Shown: positions 1 to 9,203, counted from the stretch's first letter. The stretch is DNA of 64,000 bases from Pseudomonas azerbaijanoccidentalis (GCF_019145495.1 NZ_JAHSTU010000005.1:124001-188000); one strand, 5' to 3'. The notes: a model not told the origin generated them from the sequence alone. A program made the numbers and translations.

Positions 1-17
1 ATGGAATAATTCGCGAC

Positions 18-38
18 TGATAATGACTCTTATTGTCA
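18..38. promoter_or_regulatory. Putative Fur box
   Basis: The left half GATAATGA matches the Fur consensus exactly (8 of 8) and the right half TTATTGTC matches 6 of 8, with CTC in the centre. No gene inside the window starts next to it: the nearest one, on the minus strand, ends at 161. The likely target is a gene to the left of position 1, read leftward, such as an iron-starvation sigma factor or a siderophore receptor. That target is inference. Confidence 0.5.
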
Positions 39-94
39 TGTGTTCGCCGGATGTTTTGCAAGAGCCGGTTTGAGGTGGCGAGAATTCAAGCATG

Positions 95-133
95 AGCCAC
101 TTCATTGCTGAAGAAATGAAGCAATGGGTGGCT
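95..133. terminator. Hairpin downstream of the deaminase gene
   Basis: AGCCAC and GTGGCT form the outer stem and CATTGCT and AGCAATG the inner stem, with one bulge and a loop of about 10 nt. There is no T-run, so it may stabilise the 3' end of the minus-strand deaminase message rather than terminate it. Confidence 0.35.
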
Positions 134-160
134 CATCAACCTGATAGCTGACTCCAGTTT

Positions 161-673
161 TCAGCGTGACCAAAATCCTTTGTGCGGTTCGCAAGCCTCG
201 GCTTCCAGCATCGGTCCCAATACGCTGACTTTGCGTTGGCCCTTGGCAAATACTTCGCGACACGGCAACGAGAACGTCGGGTTCTCGGGATGATCTCCCG
301 TCAGCCCCAGTAACGAGTGCTCCGACAAGGCATAAACCACTCGCCCGATCCCGGTCCAATACACCGCGCCGGCACACATGCAGCAGGGTTCGGCACTGGT
401 GTACAGGGTGCACTGTTCCAGCTCCTGCGCAGACAAAAGCTTGGCAGCGGCAGCCACCGCGACCAGCTCGGCGTGCTGCGTAGGATCGCCCTCCGGCGGC
501 ATCGAATTGTTGCCCGCTTCGACAATCACCTTGCCGTTGCGGTCAGCCACTAACGCCGCGAACGGATGACGGCCGCGCTGTTTTGATGCCTGCGACAAGG
601 CGATGGTCTGGCGCAGCAACGCCAGATCCAGATCGCTGACGCCGGCCGGTATGAGCTGAGTGAATTGATTCAT
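161..673 (-). CDS. Nucleoside/nucleobase deaminase (CDA superfamily)
   Basis: Zinc-dependent deaminase of 170 aa, similar to the guanine deaminase (GuaD of Bacillus type)/TadA group. The zinc site is visible: HAE at residues 67-69 (His67 ligand, Glu69 proton shuttle) and PCCMC at 96-100 (Cys97 and Cys100 ligands). The N-terminal HPFAALV segment at 36-42 fits the substrate pocket of this family. It lies 42 nt downstream of an NCS2 nucleobase permease on the same strand, so the pair probably imports and deaminates a purine or pyrimidine base. A tRNA adenosine deaminase role is less likely, because that gene is essential and normally sits elsewhere. Guanine, cytosine or a related base cannot be told apart from sequence alone. 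Confidence 0.85.
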   Translation of the reverse strand: MNQFTQLIPAGVSDLDLALLRQTIALSQASKQRGRHPFAALVADRNGKVIVEAGNNSMPPEGDPTQHAELVAVAAAAKLLSAQELEQCTLYTSAEPCCMCAGAVYWTGIGRVVYALSEHSLLGLTGDHPENPTFSLPCREVFAKGQRKVSVLGPMLEAEACEPHKGFWSR

Positions 674-715
674 GGGGTAACTCCTGGGCAGTGGAAAAAC
701 AAAAGATCATTCGAC

Positions 716-2047
716 CTATTCAGTCGCTGAGACGCCGACGCTGTCGGTCGATTTTTTTTCATTGTTGAGCAGCACGTTGAGCAGAATGGCGGTGATCGCA
801 CCGAGAAAAATGCCGCTGTCCAGCACCAGTTTCAGCGTAGGGCCGACGTGCTCGAACAACGCAGGAAAAGACATCGGCAACACGCCGACACTGACCGACA
901 CCGCGACGATGATGCCGTTACGGGTGCCTTCGAACTGCACGCGCGACAGTTCCTGAATTCCTGCCACCGTGGTCATGCCGAACATCACGATCGCGCAACC
1001 ACCGAGCACGGGAGTGGGCACCGCTGCGATCAATGCACCCAGTTTGGGGAACAACCCCATCAGCACCATGATTGCCCCGGCAGCGGCCACGACGAAGCGA
1101 CTCTTGACGTTCGAGAGCGCGATCAAACCGGTGTTCTGAGTGAAGGCGTTGTAGGGGAAACTGTTGAACAAGCCACCGAGCATGGTCGACAGGCCATCAG
1201 CACGGAACGCATTGCCCAGGGTTTGTTGGGTGGTTGGCTTGCCGGTCAATTTGCCGATGGCCAGGCAGTTGCCTGTGGTTTCCGCCATGATCACCAGCAT
1301 CGCCAGGGTCATGATCAAAATCGGCACCAGCGAAAATTCCGGCGCACCGAACGCCATCGGAGCACTCAATTCAAACCACGCCGCTTCGCTCACTCGACTG
1401 AAATGGGTCATGCCACAGGCTGCGGCAATCAGGCTACCCACGAACAAACCGATCAGTACGCTGAGGTTGCCGATAAAGCCCTTGAATTTGGCGTAGATCA
1501 CTAGCGTGACACTGACCGTGGCCAAGCCCAGCAGCAGATTGGCGGGGCTGCCGAAATCTGCCGCGTCAGGGTTGCCGCCGCCCAGCCAGATTGCGGCCGC
1601 CGGCATCAGCGAGATACCGATGATGGTGATCAGACTGCCAATCACCACTGGCGGAAAGAATCGCAACAGACGGCTGAATACCGGCGCCAGCGCAATAGTA
1701 ATGAAGCCTGCGGCAATCACCGCTCCGAATATCTGACTGAGCCCAAACTCCTTGCCGATCATGATCATCGGCGCAAGGGCGATGAACGAGCAGCCTTGAA
1801 TCAGCGGCAAGCGCGCACCAAATTTCCAAAACCCTATTGTCTGAATCAGCGTCGCCACGCCGGACGTCAGCAGGTTGGCGTTGATCAGCAAAATGATCTG
1901 CGCCGAGGACAACCCCATCGCACTGCCCAGAATCAGTGGCACAGCCACCGCCCCTGCGTACATCACCAGCACATGCTGCAAGCCGAAAGTGAACAGCTGG
2001 CGCAGGGGCAAAACCTCGTCCACCGGATGAATGCGTTGTGTATTCAT
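716..2047 (-). CDS. NCS2-family nucleobase:cation symporter (xanthine/uracil permease type)
   Basis: Inner-membrane importer of 443 aa with the family layout of about 14 hydrophobic segments. The N-terminal LQHVLVMYAGAVAVP is the classic UraA/XanQ signature, and the QNTGLIALSNV stretch is the NCS2 signature in the second half. I chose the ATG at 2047 (MNTQRIHP) over an upstream ATG at 2104 because an AGGAG-like site lies about 8 nt before it and the family N-terminus starts there. It is first in an operon with the deaminase at 161-673 and divergent from a LysR gene at 2256, which probably controls it. The exact base transported is unknown. Confidence 0.88.
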   Translation of the reverse strand: MNTQRIHPVDEVLPLRQLFTFGLQHVLVMYAGAVAVPLILGSAMGLSSAQIILLINANLLTSGVATLIQTIGFWKFGARLPLIQGCSFIALAPMIMIGKEFGLSQIFGAVIAAGFITIALAPVFSRLLRFFPPVVIGSLITIIGISLMPAAAIWLGGGNPDAADFGSPANLLLGLATVSVTLVIYAKFKGFIGNLSVLIGLFVGSLIAAACGMTHFSRVSEAAWFELSAPMAFGAPEFSLVPILIMTLAMLVIMAETTGNCLAIGKLTGKPTTQQTLGNAFRADGLSTMLGGLFNSFPYNAFTQNTGLIALSNVKSRFVVAAAGAIMVLMGLFPKLGALIAAVPTPVLGGCAIVMFGMTTVAGIQELSRVQFEGTRNGIIVAVSVSVGVLPMSFPALFEHVGPTLKLVLDSGIFLGAITAILLNVLLNNEKKSTDSVGVSATE

Positions 2048-2167
2048 GTCACAAGCTCCTGAAGGTGCGGCGTATGGTGTGATCGCGGACATTCCCAGGG
2101 GCATACCCTCGGATCGATTGACGCAGGGCCATATTCAAGCGCTTTTAGCGATGAAACAAATTAGCAA

Positions 2168-2186
2168 CCATCGCTTTTTTCGATGG
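2168..2186. promoter_or_regulatory. Inverted repeat between permease and LysR genes
   Basis: CCATCG, 7 nt of mostly T, then CGATGG form a perfect 6-bp inverted repeat inside the 208-nt divergent intergenic region. Its position, about 70 bp before the LysR start and 120 bp before the permease start, suits a LysR-type operator. A small hairpin is the alternative. Confidence 0.4.
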
Positions 2187-2255
2187 CGAACAAGCGGCAC
2201 ACTCAAGCACTCTTCTTGATATTCAAACCGCCACGTTCAACCAGGAGTTAACCGA

Positions 2256-3170
2256 TTGCGCTTCTCACTCGATCAACTGCAGATGTTTGCCCAAGTGGTC
2301 AAAAGCGGTTCGTTCTCCGCCGCGGGACGTAAGTTGGGCAAGACGCAATCGACTATCAGCGCAGCGATCGCCAATCTCGAAACCGATTTGGGCGTTGATC
2401 TGTTCGACCGCACCAACCGCAGCCCTGCCCTCACCGCCAGCGGCCACAAACTGCTGATCCAGGCCGAAGCCGTGCTTGAGCGTTGCATGACCTTCGAGGC
2501 ACACGCCGAATGCCTGTCGGATAACGTCGAACCCAGCCTGACCTTGGCCATTGAAACGCCCTACGGGCCGATCATGCCGGTGCTCAAGGCCTTCGAGCAG
2601 GCGTTTCCCTTCGTCGACCTGGTCATTCGCCATCCGGTGCACGGTGACGTCAGTGAACTGGTGAGCAGTGGAGAGGCGGAGCTTGGCGTGGCGTTTTCAC
2701 AACCGGGCTATCCGAAGGAACTGGCGTTCCAGCAACTGGGCAAATTGATCATGCTGCACGTCTGCCATCCCGATCATCCGTTGGCACAACTCGACACCGT
2801 TACGTTCGAGGACCTGCACGTGCATCGACGCCTGGCATTCAGCGCGCACGCCAACAAACTGCCCAGCAGCGAATACCTGCGCTCGACCCAATTGTGGCAA
2901 GCGGAGAACTACCTGGCGTTGCTGGAAATGGTCCGCGCTGGACTCGGTTGGGCCACCCTGCCCCGGCAACTCATCCAGCGCGAGCTGGCCAGGGGCGAAC
3001 TGGTAGAACTACCCCTCTCGGCCTACCCGCACACCGACTGGCAAATTGGCGTCGACCTTTTATGGGCGCGCCAACGGCCATTGGGCCAGGCTGGACGCTG
3101 GCTGAAGGAGAAACTGCAGGGCAACAAAGTGTTTGAATTGGATCGCAATGGGCAGATCACCACGTTGTGA
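2256..3170 (+). CDS. LysR-family transcriptional regulator
   Basis: DNA-binding regulator of 304 aa. The N-terminal winged helix-turn-helix covers about residues 1-60 (FAQVVKSGSFSAAGRKLGKTQSTIS), followed by a periplasmic-binding-protein-like effector domain. The start is TTG at 2256, supported by AGGAG 9 nt upstream and the fit to the LysR N-terminus. It is divergent from the permease/deaminase operon and is the natural candidate for its regulator, with the purine or pyrimidine substrate as inducer; that link is inferred from position only. A bidirectional terminator separates it from the convergent thiolase gene. Confidence 0.88.
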   Translation: MRFSLDQLQMFAQVVKSGSFSAAGRKLGKTQSTISAAIANLETDLGVDLFDRTNRSPALTASGHKLLIQAEAVLERCMTFEAHAECLSDNVEPSLTLAIETPYGPIMPVLKAFEQAFPFVDLVIRHPVHGDVSELVSSGEAELGVAFSQPGYPKELAFQQLGKLIMLHVCHPDHPLAQLDTVTFEDLHVHRRLAFSAHANKLPSSEYLRSTQLWQAENYLALLEMVRAGLGWATLPRQLIQRELARGELVELPLSAYPHTDWQIGVDLLWARQRPLGQAGRWLKEKLQGNKVFELDRNGQITTL

Positions 3171-3213
3171 CAAATCTACTGCCGCTGCCTGACAAAGCTC
3201 ACCTAAAGCACAC

Positions 3214-3241
3214 AAAAAAGCCGATCAACTGATCGGCTTTT
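3214..3241. terminator. Bidirectional rho-independent terminator
   Basis: GCCGATC, loop AACT, GATCGGC, flanked by an A-run on the left and TTTT on the right. It lies between the convergent LysR (ends 3170) and thiolase (ends 3286) genes and can serve both. Confidence 0.85.
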
Positions 3242-3285
3242 CTGAACGTCAGCCTTCACGCTGGCAACCCATGTTCGGGCTTCGG

Positions 3286-4470
3286 CTACAACACCTCGAA
3301 CAATCCCGCCGCCCCCATACCGCCGCCCACGCACATCGTGATCACCACAAACTTCACCCCCCGCCGCTTTCCTTCCAGCAACGCGTGCCCAACCATTCGC
3401 GCACCGCTCATGCCATAGGGATGCCCAATGGAAATAGCGCCGCCGTTAACGTTCAGTTTCGCCGGATCGATCCCCAACTGTTCTGCGCAATACAGCACTT
3501 GGCAGGCGAAGGCTTCGTTCAATTCCCACAACCCGATATCGTCCACCTTCAACCCATGCTGACGGAGCAGCTTGGGCACTGCCAATACGGGGCCGATACC
3601 CATCTCTTCCGGTGCCAGCCCGGCGACTGCGATCCCTCGATACAGGCCCAATGGTGCAATGCCCGACCGCGCAGCCACGGCGCCCTCGAGTAAAACGCAG
3701 GCACTGGCGCCATCAGACAACTGACTGGCGTTGCCGGCCGTGACACTACCGCCTTCCACAATCGGCTTGAGCCCTTGCAGATCGGTGAGTAGCGTGGCCG
3801 GCCGGTTGCCTTCATCCTGGGAAAGCGTGACATCCTGATAGCTCACCGCCCCGCTCTCCTTGTCGACGACTCGCTTGCGTGTCGTGACCGGAACAATTTC
3901 GTCGGCGAACAAACCGGCTTCCTGCGCCGCCGCCGTGCGTAGCTGAGACTCAAGCGCATAGGCGTCCTGCGCTTCCCGACTGATGCCATACCGACGCGCA
4001 ACGCGTTCGGCCGTTTGGAGCATCGGCATGTACGCATGCTCGCTCATGCGCAGCACGGTGGTATCGAACGCCTCGCTCGCCAACTGATTGTGCGCATTCT
4101 GCACCAGGCTGATCTGCTCTTGCCCGGCACCCACGGTCACCTGCATGCCATCGACGATGATCTGCTTGGCGGCGATGGCAATGGCCATCAGGCCCGATGC
4201 GCACTGACGATCGATCGTCTGCCCGCTCACCGACATCGGCAAGCCTGCCGCCAGGGCCGACAGACGCGCCGGGTTAATCGCCGCCGTGCCGCTTTGCATG
4301 GCCGTACCCAGCACCAGGTCTTCGATCTGTCCCGGCTCGATGCCTGCACGTTCCACTGCTGCGCGAATGGCAATCGCCGTCATGCTGGGCGTCTTGAGGT
4401 CATTGAATGCGCCACGCATGGCTTTGGCGATCGGCGTGCGAGCGGTGGAAACAATCACGGCGTCTTTCAT
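3286..4470 (-). CDS. Acetyl-CoA acetyltransferase / thiolase
   Basis: Thiolase of 394 aa that splits beta-ketoacyl-CoA with CoA or condenses two acyl-CoA units. The nucleophile Cys90 lies in QCASG, the catalytic His350 in IGHPYGMSGAR, and the second Cys380 in TMCVGGGMGAA, so the catalytic set is complete. It is the last gene of a five-gene minus-strand operon and overlaps the thioesterase upstream by 4 nt, which suggests translational coupling. With the dehydrogenases of the operon it would perform the last step of a beta-oxidation spiral. Chain length and side-chain preference are not evident. Confidence 0.92.
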   Translation of the reverse strand: MKDAVIVSTARTPIAKAMRGAFNDLKTPSMTAIAIRAAVERAGIEPGQIEDLVLGTAMQSGTAAINPARLSALAAGLPMSVSGQTIDRQCASGLMAIAIAAKQIIVDGMQVTVGAGQEQISLVQNAHNQLASEAFDTTVLRMSEHAYMPMLQTAERVARRYGISREAQDAYALESQLRTAAAQEAGLFADEIVPVTTRKRVVDKESGAVSYQDVTLSQDEGNRPATLLTDLQGLKPIVEGGSVTAGNASQLSDGASACVLLEGAVAARSGIAPLGLYRGIAVAGLAPEEMGIGPVLAVPKLLRQHGLKVDDIGLWELNEAFACQVLYCAEQLGIDPAKLNVNGGAISIGHPYGMSGARMVGHALLEGKRRGVKFVVITMCVGGGMGAAGLFEVL

Positions 4471-4931
4471 GGTTCAAGGTCCTTGTTTGAAGAGGGCGGG
4501 CAGTCGCTGACCAGTTCACTCAGTGCCAGGCGCAACCGTTCGGGAATCGGCGCCGGGCGGCGTTGAAGACGGTCAACAAACACGTGCACGAAACGCCCGG
4601 TGGCACAGGCCAATGCCTGGCCTTCACGGAATACCGCAAGCTGATATTGCACGGAGCTGTTACCCAGTCTGCTGACCGCCAGCGCCACCTCGATGGGCTC
4701 CGGGAACGCAACCGGCGCGTGGTAATCGCAGCCTGAGCTCACCACCAGGCCGATCACCGGACCTACATGGATATCCAGCCCTCCATGCTCAATCAGCACG
4801 CTGTTCACGGCACTGTCGAAGAAACCGTAAAAGACGACATTGTTGACGTGTCCATACACGTCGTTGTCGTGCCATCGGGTGTTGATCGTTGTGAAGTGCC
4901 GATAGCAGGCACGCTGCCTGAGATCGGTCAT
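4467..4931 (-). CDS. Acyl-CoA thioesterase, 4HBT/YbgC-like hotdog fold
   Basis: Hotdog-fold thioesterase of 154 aa. The motif RWHDNDVYGHVNN at about residues 19-31 carries the catalytic Asp of the 4-hydroxybenzoyl-CoA thioesterase group. Its start codon shares one base with the stop of the alcohol dehydrogenase (TGATG) and its end overlaps the thiolase start by 4 nt, so the three are translated together. It probably releases CoA from dead-end or product acyl-CoAs of the same pathway. Substrate unknown. Confidence 0.85.
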   Translation of the reverse strand: MTDLRQRACYRHFTTINTRWHDNDVYGHVNNVVFYGFFDSAVNSVLIEHGGLDIHVGPVIGLVVSSGCDYHAPVAFPEPIEVALAVSRLGNSSVQYQLAVFREGQALACATGRFVHVFVDRLQRRPAPIPERLRLALSELVSDCPPSSNKDLEP

Positions 4932-6094
4932 CAGTACGCCGCTTCATAGATGGCCAACGCGTCGGCTTCGGTGAGTACACGCGGGTTGTTCACGAGCAGG
5001 CGCTGCTGTTGCATCGCGTCACTGGCCAGTTGGGCCAGACTTTCTTTGGGAACGCCAACAGCACGCAGCGTGATCGGTAAATCACAACGAGATCCCAATT
5101 GCGCCAACTCATGGACAAACTGATCGGCGCGAGACTGCTGATCACCTGCCTGCAGCCTTTCTCCCAGCAAAGGCTGCGCGAGTTCGGCGTAGTCCGCCAT
5201 CGCTACCGGCAGGTTGAAGCGCAGCACATGAGGCAGTACCAGTGAATTCGCCAGCCCATGAGGGATGTGAAAGTGTCCGCCCAGCGGATACGCCAGCGCA
5301 TGCACCGCCGCCACCGGCGCGTTGGCAAATGCCTGGCCGGCCAGACAGGCACCCAGCAACATCGCCTGGCGCGCGGCCAGGTGACTGCCGTTGTGCACGG
5401 CCTGGTCGAGGTTGGAGGCCAACAGCCGTAACGCTTCTCGCGCCAGGAGGCTGGACAGCGGATTGCGTTTGAGCTTGCTGGTGTAGGCCTCGATCGCATG
5501 CACCATGGCATCAATGCCCGTGGCCGCCGTTACGGCTGGCGGCAGGCCTAACGTGCAGACGGCGTCGAGTACGGCGAGATCCGGCAGCAACAATGGCGAG
5601 ACGACGCCCATCTTGGTGGTGTCACCGGTGGTGACGATCGCGATCGGTGTCACCTCCGAGCCGGTACCGGCAGTCGTCGGCACCTGAATCAGCGGCAAAC
5701 GCTGCCCCTTGGCCTTGTCAACGCCATACAACTCAGTGATCGGTTGGTCGCACTGCGGATGCGCCAGCAGCGCGACCAGTTTGGCCACGTCCATCGAGCT
5801 GCCGCCACCGAAGCCGACGATCAGGTCGGCGCCAATATGCCGTGCCCGTTCAACGGCGGCGAGCACACAGGCCTGACTCGGATCCGCCGTCACTTCACTG
5901 AAGATCGCCACGGCAACTTTGGCGAGGGTGAAACCCGGCAACACATCATCAAGCATACCCAGTCGAGCAATGCCCGGGTCGGTGACGATCAATACACGAC
6001 GCGCGCCGCGTTCACTGCACAAATTGGCAAGGCGCTGCGCGGCGCCGGTTTCGCAGAGAATCTGCGCCGTAGTGGCAAAGCTGAAAGGCTGCAT
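4931..6094 (-). CDS. Iron-containing alcohol dehydrogenase (group III)
   Basis: NAD(P)-dependent dehydrogenase of 387 aa. Visible features are the nucleotide-binding GGGSSMDVAK, the PTTAGTGSEVTP segment, and metal-ligand regions GIDAMVHAIEAY and AVHALAYPLGGHFHIPHG, which supply the Asp and His ligands. An AACAATAA motif and GGAG precede the start. It sits inside the beta-oxidation operon, 35 nt after the acyl-CoA dehydrogenase gene. Alkyl sulfate hydrolysis by the enzyme at 10239 would release alcohols, so oxidation of that alcohol or of a hydroxylated intermediate is a reasonable but unproven role. Maleylacetate reductases share this fold and are an alternative. Confidence 0.88.
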   Translation of the reverse strand: MQPFSFATTAQILCETGAAQRLANLCSERGARRVLIVTDPGIARLGMLDDVLPGFTLAKVAVAIFSEVTADPSQACVLAAVERARHIGADLIVGFGGGSSMDVAKLVALLAHPQCDQPITELYGVDKAKGQRLPLIQVPTTAGTGSEVTPIAIVTTGDTTKMGVVSPLLLPDLAVLDAVCTLGLPPAVTAATGIDAMVHAIEAYTSKLKRNPLSSLLAREALRLLASNLDQAVHNGSHLAARQAMLLGACLAGQAFANAPVAAVHALAYPLGGHFHIPHGLANSLVLPHVLRFNLPVAMADYAELAQPLLGERLQAGDQQSRADQFVHELAQLGSRCDLPITLRAVGVPKESLAQLASDAMQQQRLLVNNPRVLTEADALAIYEAAY

Positions 6095-6106
6095 GACAGC
6101 GACTCC

Positions 6107-6114
6107 TTATTGTT
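6107..6114 (-). promoter_or_regulatory. Crc/Hfq-like CA motif before the alcohol dehydrogenase
   Basis: On the minus strand AACAATAA fits AANAANAA and runs straight into the GGAG ribosome binding site of the gene starting at 6094. This is the usual place for Crc/Hfq translational repression in Pseudomonas. Confidence 0.4.
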
Positions 6115-6129
6115 GTAATACGCCTGCAA

Positions 6130-7905
6130 TCAGCAACTGAAGTCGCTCGCTGGCATCGCCATCAAGCAATTCGCGCCACCCAACAAGGCCTCCCGGTGTG
6201 CGCTTGCACGGGGTAATACGCGTCGCCAGTAGAAGTCAGCGGTCTGCAGCTTGGCCTGATAAAAGGCGCTTTCGCCGGTCCCGTCAGTCAGGGTTTCACC
6301 CGCTCGAACCGCTGCCTGCAGCCAGAGCCCGGCGAGCAGGACGTAAGCCGAATACGCGAGGAAGTCCACAGAGACCGCGCCGATTTCCTGCGGGTCCCGC
6401 TGGCAGGCCTCGATGATGGTCTTGCCCAAAGCCCGCCATTCCTCAAGGCGCTGACTGACTGCGCCCGCCATTTCCTGCAGCCGGGGTTGATGACCAGCAG
6501 CCTCGACGTGCTGAGACAGCTCTTCGACCAGCGCGTGCAACTCGGCACCGCCATCACCCATCAGCTTGCGCCGGACCAAGTCCAGCGCCTGGATGCCATT
6601 GGTGCCTTCATAGAGCTGGGTGATGCGGCTGTCACGCATCAACTGTTCCATACCCCATTCGCGGATGTAGCCATGCCCGCCATACAGTTGCACGCCCAGG
6701 CTGGCGACCTCCTGGCCGACGTCGGTGAAGAACCCTTTGACGATCGGGATCAGTAGCGCAGCGCGGCGCATGGCTGCGCGACGGTCCTCGGGGTCTGGCG
6801 CACCGTGCTCGAGATCGAGTTGCCGAGCGGTGTAGGCGCCCAGCATCCGGCAGCCTTCGGTGAGGGATTTCTGCGTGAGCAGCATGCGCCGCACATCCGG
6901 ATGGACAATGATCGGGTCGGCGACTTTATCCGGCGCTACGGCACCGGTCAGCGAACGCGATTGCAGACGCTCACGGGCGTAGGCCAGGCCACCCTGGAAA
7001 GCGGCTTCAGCGATCCCCAGTCCCTGCAAGCCGACCTGGAATCGCGCATCGTTCATCATGGTGAACATGCAGGACAGACCCTGATTCGGCTCGCCGACCA
7101 GCCAGCCCTGGGCACCGTCGAAATTCATGACGCAGGTCGACGCACCCTTGATGCCCATCTTGTGCTCCAGCGCGCCACAGCTGAGCTCGTTTCGCCGGCC
7201 ATCGGTAAGGATTTTGGGTACCAGAAACAGGCTGATGCCTTTCACACCGGCCGGGGCATCGGGCAAGCGGGCCAGCACCAGATGAATGGTGTTGTCGGTC
7301 AGGTCCTGCTCGCCGCCGCTGATGAAAATCTTGTTGCCGGTGATGAGATAGCTGCCGTCGGCCTGAGGCTGCGCGCGGGTGCGCAGCAACGCCAGGTCCG
7401 TGCCGGCCTGCGGCTCGGTGAGGCACATGGTGCCGGTCCATTCGCCACTGACCATCTTGCCCAGCCAGGTTTGCCTGAGTGCTTCGCTGCCATGGCGATG
7501 CACGGCCAGGACCGCGCCTTCGGTCAACCCGGAATAGATCCGGAACGACAATGAGGCCGCCATTAACATCTCGTGGACACAGGCCGACGCCATTTGCGGC
7601 AAGCCTTGTCCCCCATAGGCCATCGGCCCGGTCATGCTCGCCCAACCGTTGTCGACGTATTGACGATAGGCCTCGCGAAAGCCATCCGGCGTGCTGACTT
7701 CAGTACCGAGCAACTGGCAGCCTTGTTCGTCGCTGTTGCGGTTGAGCGGGGCGATCACCTCTGCGGTGAAGCGCCCCGCTTCTTCCAGGATGCCGTCCAG
7801 GGTGTCGCGGTCCAGGTCCAGCCCCAAGTGCTGGCAGTGCCCGGTGACATCGAACATTTCATGCCATACGAAGCGCATATCGCGCAGCGGTGCCTGGTAG
7901 TTCAT
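6130..7905 (-). CDS. Acyl-CoA dehydrogenase, long C-terminally extended type
   Basis: FAD-dependent acyl-CoA dehydrogenase of 591 aa. The extra C-terminal domain is typical of the DmdC/long FadE-like subgroup. The substrate-side motif MCLTEPQAGTDLA, the flavin region YGGHGYIREWGMEQ and the catalytic Glu in LYEGTNGIQALDL are all present. The ATG at 7905 (MNYQAPLRD) was chosen because it matches the family start and gives a 4-nt ATGA overlap with the upstream 3-hydroxyacyl-CoA dehydrogenase; the frame remains open 75 nt further upstream. It would introduce the alpha-beta double bond in the pathway of this operon. Substrate unknown. Confidence 0.9.
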   Translation of the reverse strand: MNYQAPLRDMRFVWHEMFDVTGHCQHLGLDLDRDTLDGILEEAGRFTAEVIAPLNRNSDEQGCQLLGTEVSTPDGFREAYRQYVDNGWASMTGPMAYGGQGLPQMASACVHEMLMAASLSFRIYSGLTEGAVLAVHRHGSEALRQTWLGKMVSGEWTGTMCLTEPQAGTDLALLRTRAQPQADGSYLITGNKIFISGGEQDLTDNTIHLVLARLPDAPAGVKGISLFLVPKILTDGRRNELSCGALEHKMGIKGASTCVMNFDGAQGWLVGEPNQGLSCMFTMMNDARFQVGLQGLGIAEAAFQGGLAYARERLQSRSLTGAVAPDKVADPIIVHPDVRRMLLTQKSLTEGCRMLGAYTARQLDLEHGAPDPEDRRAAMRRAALLIPIVKGFFTDVGQEVASLGVQLYGGHGYIREWGMEQLMRDSRITQLYEGTNGIQALDLVRRKLMGDGGAELHALVEELSQHVEAAGHQPRLQEMAGAVSQRLEEWRALGKTIIEACQRDPQEIGAVSVDFLAYSAYVLLAGLWLQAAVRAGETLTDGTGESAFYQAKLQTADFYWRRVLPRASAHREALLGGANCLMAMPASDFSC

Positions 7906-9140
7906 ACGCGGCCCTCCACGACATCGGCAAAGCGCTTGCCGCTGGCCATCAATCGGGAGATCAGTCCGGCGGGATGCCAATGCTCGCCGAAAAGACCTTG
8001 CAGACGTTCCAGTCGAGCCAGCAGGGAATTCATGCCCTGCTCATCCGCCCAGCGCATCGGTCCTCCGGTTTCACTCGGAAAGCCATAACCGTTGAGCCAA
8101 ACCTGATCGATGTCATGACTGCTGTCCGCGATGCCTTCTTCGAGGATCTTCGCGCCCTCGTTGACCAGTGCCAACAGGCAGCGATCGAGGATTTCCTGTG
8201 CGTCGATCTCGCGGCGGCGGTAGCCCAGCCCCTGAGACACCTTGAGCACCAACTCGTCGACCAACGGATCATGCTCGGCCCGGCGACTGCCGGGCGCATA
8301 ACGGTAATAACCCTGGCCGGACTTCTGCCCCAGACGATTGAGTTCGCACAAGGCGTTGTCTATTTGCACCAGGGGGGCGTCCATGCCCTGCCCGGCCAGT
8401 TGACGGGCGCGCCACTCCAGGTCGATGCCGATCACGTCATACATGCGGAACGGACCCATGGCGAAACCAAATTGCTGCAGCACCTCATCCACCTGATGAG
8501 GCAGTGCGCCTTCCAGAAGTAATTTTCGCGCCTCGGCCACATAGCTGCGCAGCATGCGATTGCCGATGAAACCGGGGCAATTGCCTGCCACCACCGCTAC
8601 TTTGCCGGTTCGCTGGGCGAGCCTGCGGGCCACTTCAAGCACTTGGCTGTCGGTGTCCTTGCCACGAACGATTTCCAACAGTTTCATGATGTGGGCAGGA
8701 CTGAAGTAATGCAGACCCAACACCTGCCGTGAACGCCCGGTGACCGCCGCAATCGCGTCGATGTCCAGCGCCGAGGTGTTACTGGCCAGAATCGCCGTGG
8801 GCTTGAGCTGAGCATCCAGCGCGCGGAAGATTTCCTGCTTGAGCTCCAGACTTTCGTACACCGCTTCGATCACCAGGTCCGCCTCTGCCAGCGCCGCGTA
8901 ATTTTGTACCGGGCGTACTCTCTGGAGATTGGCGTCAGCCTCCGCTTGCGTGATTCGCTCTTTGCCCACCTGCTGCGACCAGGTTTGCTCAAGCATCGCC
9001 AAGCCGGCGTCGAGTGTCGGGACATTGCTTTCCAGCCAAAGCACTGGCAACCCGGCGCTGGCCAGGCTGACGACAATGCCCCGGCCCATGGTGCCGGCGC
9101 CGATCACGGCGACCTGCCGGATATCAAAAGAGGTGCTCAC
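7902..9140 (-). CDS. 3-hydroxyacyl-CoA dehydrogenase
   Basis: NAD-dependent dehydrogenase of 412 aa. The Rossmann motif IGAGTMGRGI is near residue 14, HYFSPAHIMKLLEIV carries the catalytic His, and GNCPGFIGNRML is the family NxPGF element. Two C-terminal 3HCDH domains follow, without a fused enoyl-CoA hydratase domain, unlike FadB. It is the first gene of the operon and divergent from the LysR at 9239 across 98 nt. The operon has no hydratase and no CoA ligase of its own, so those steps must come from elsewhere. Confidence 0.9.
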   Translation of the reverse strand: MSTSFDIRQVAVIGAGTMGRGIVVSLASAGLPVLWLESNVPTLDAGLAMLEQTWSQQVGKERITQAEADANLQRVRPVQNYAALAEADLVIEAVYESLELKQEIFRALDAQLKPTAILASNTSALDIDAIAAVTGRSRQVLGLHYFSPAHIMKLLEIVRGKDTDSQVLEVARRLAQRTGKVAVVAGNCPGFIGNRMLRSYVAEARKLLLEGALPHQVDEVLQQFGFAMGPFRMYDVIGIDLEWRARQLAGQGMDAPLVQIDNALCELNRLGQKSGQGYYRYAPGSRRAEHDPLVDELVLKVSQGLGYRRREIDAQEILDRCLLALVNEGAKILEEGIADSSHDIDQVWLNGYGFPSETGGPMRWADEQGMNSLLARLERLQGLFGEHWHPAGLISRLMASGKRFADVVEGRV

Positions 9141-9203
9141 ACGCGGTGCTCCTGCATTGGGGAAAATAAACAGCCGTCACCCTAAGCAGGCCTCAAGTAT
9201 TTT

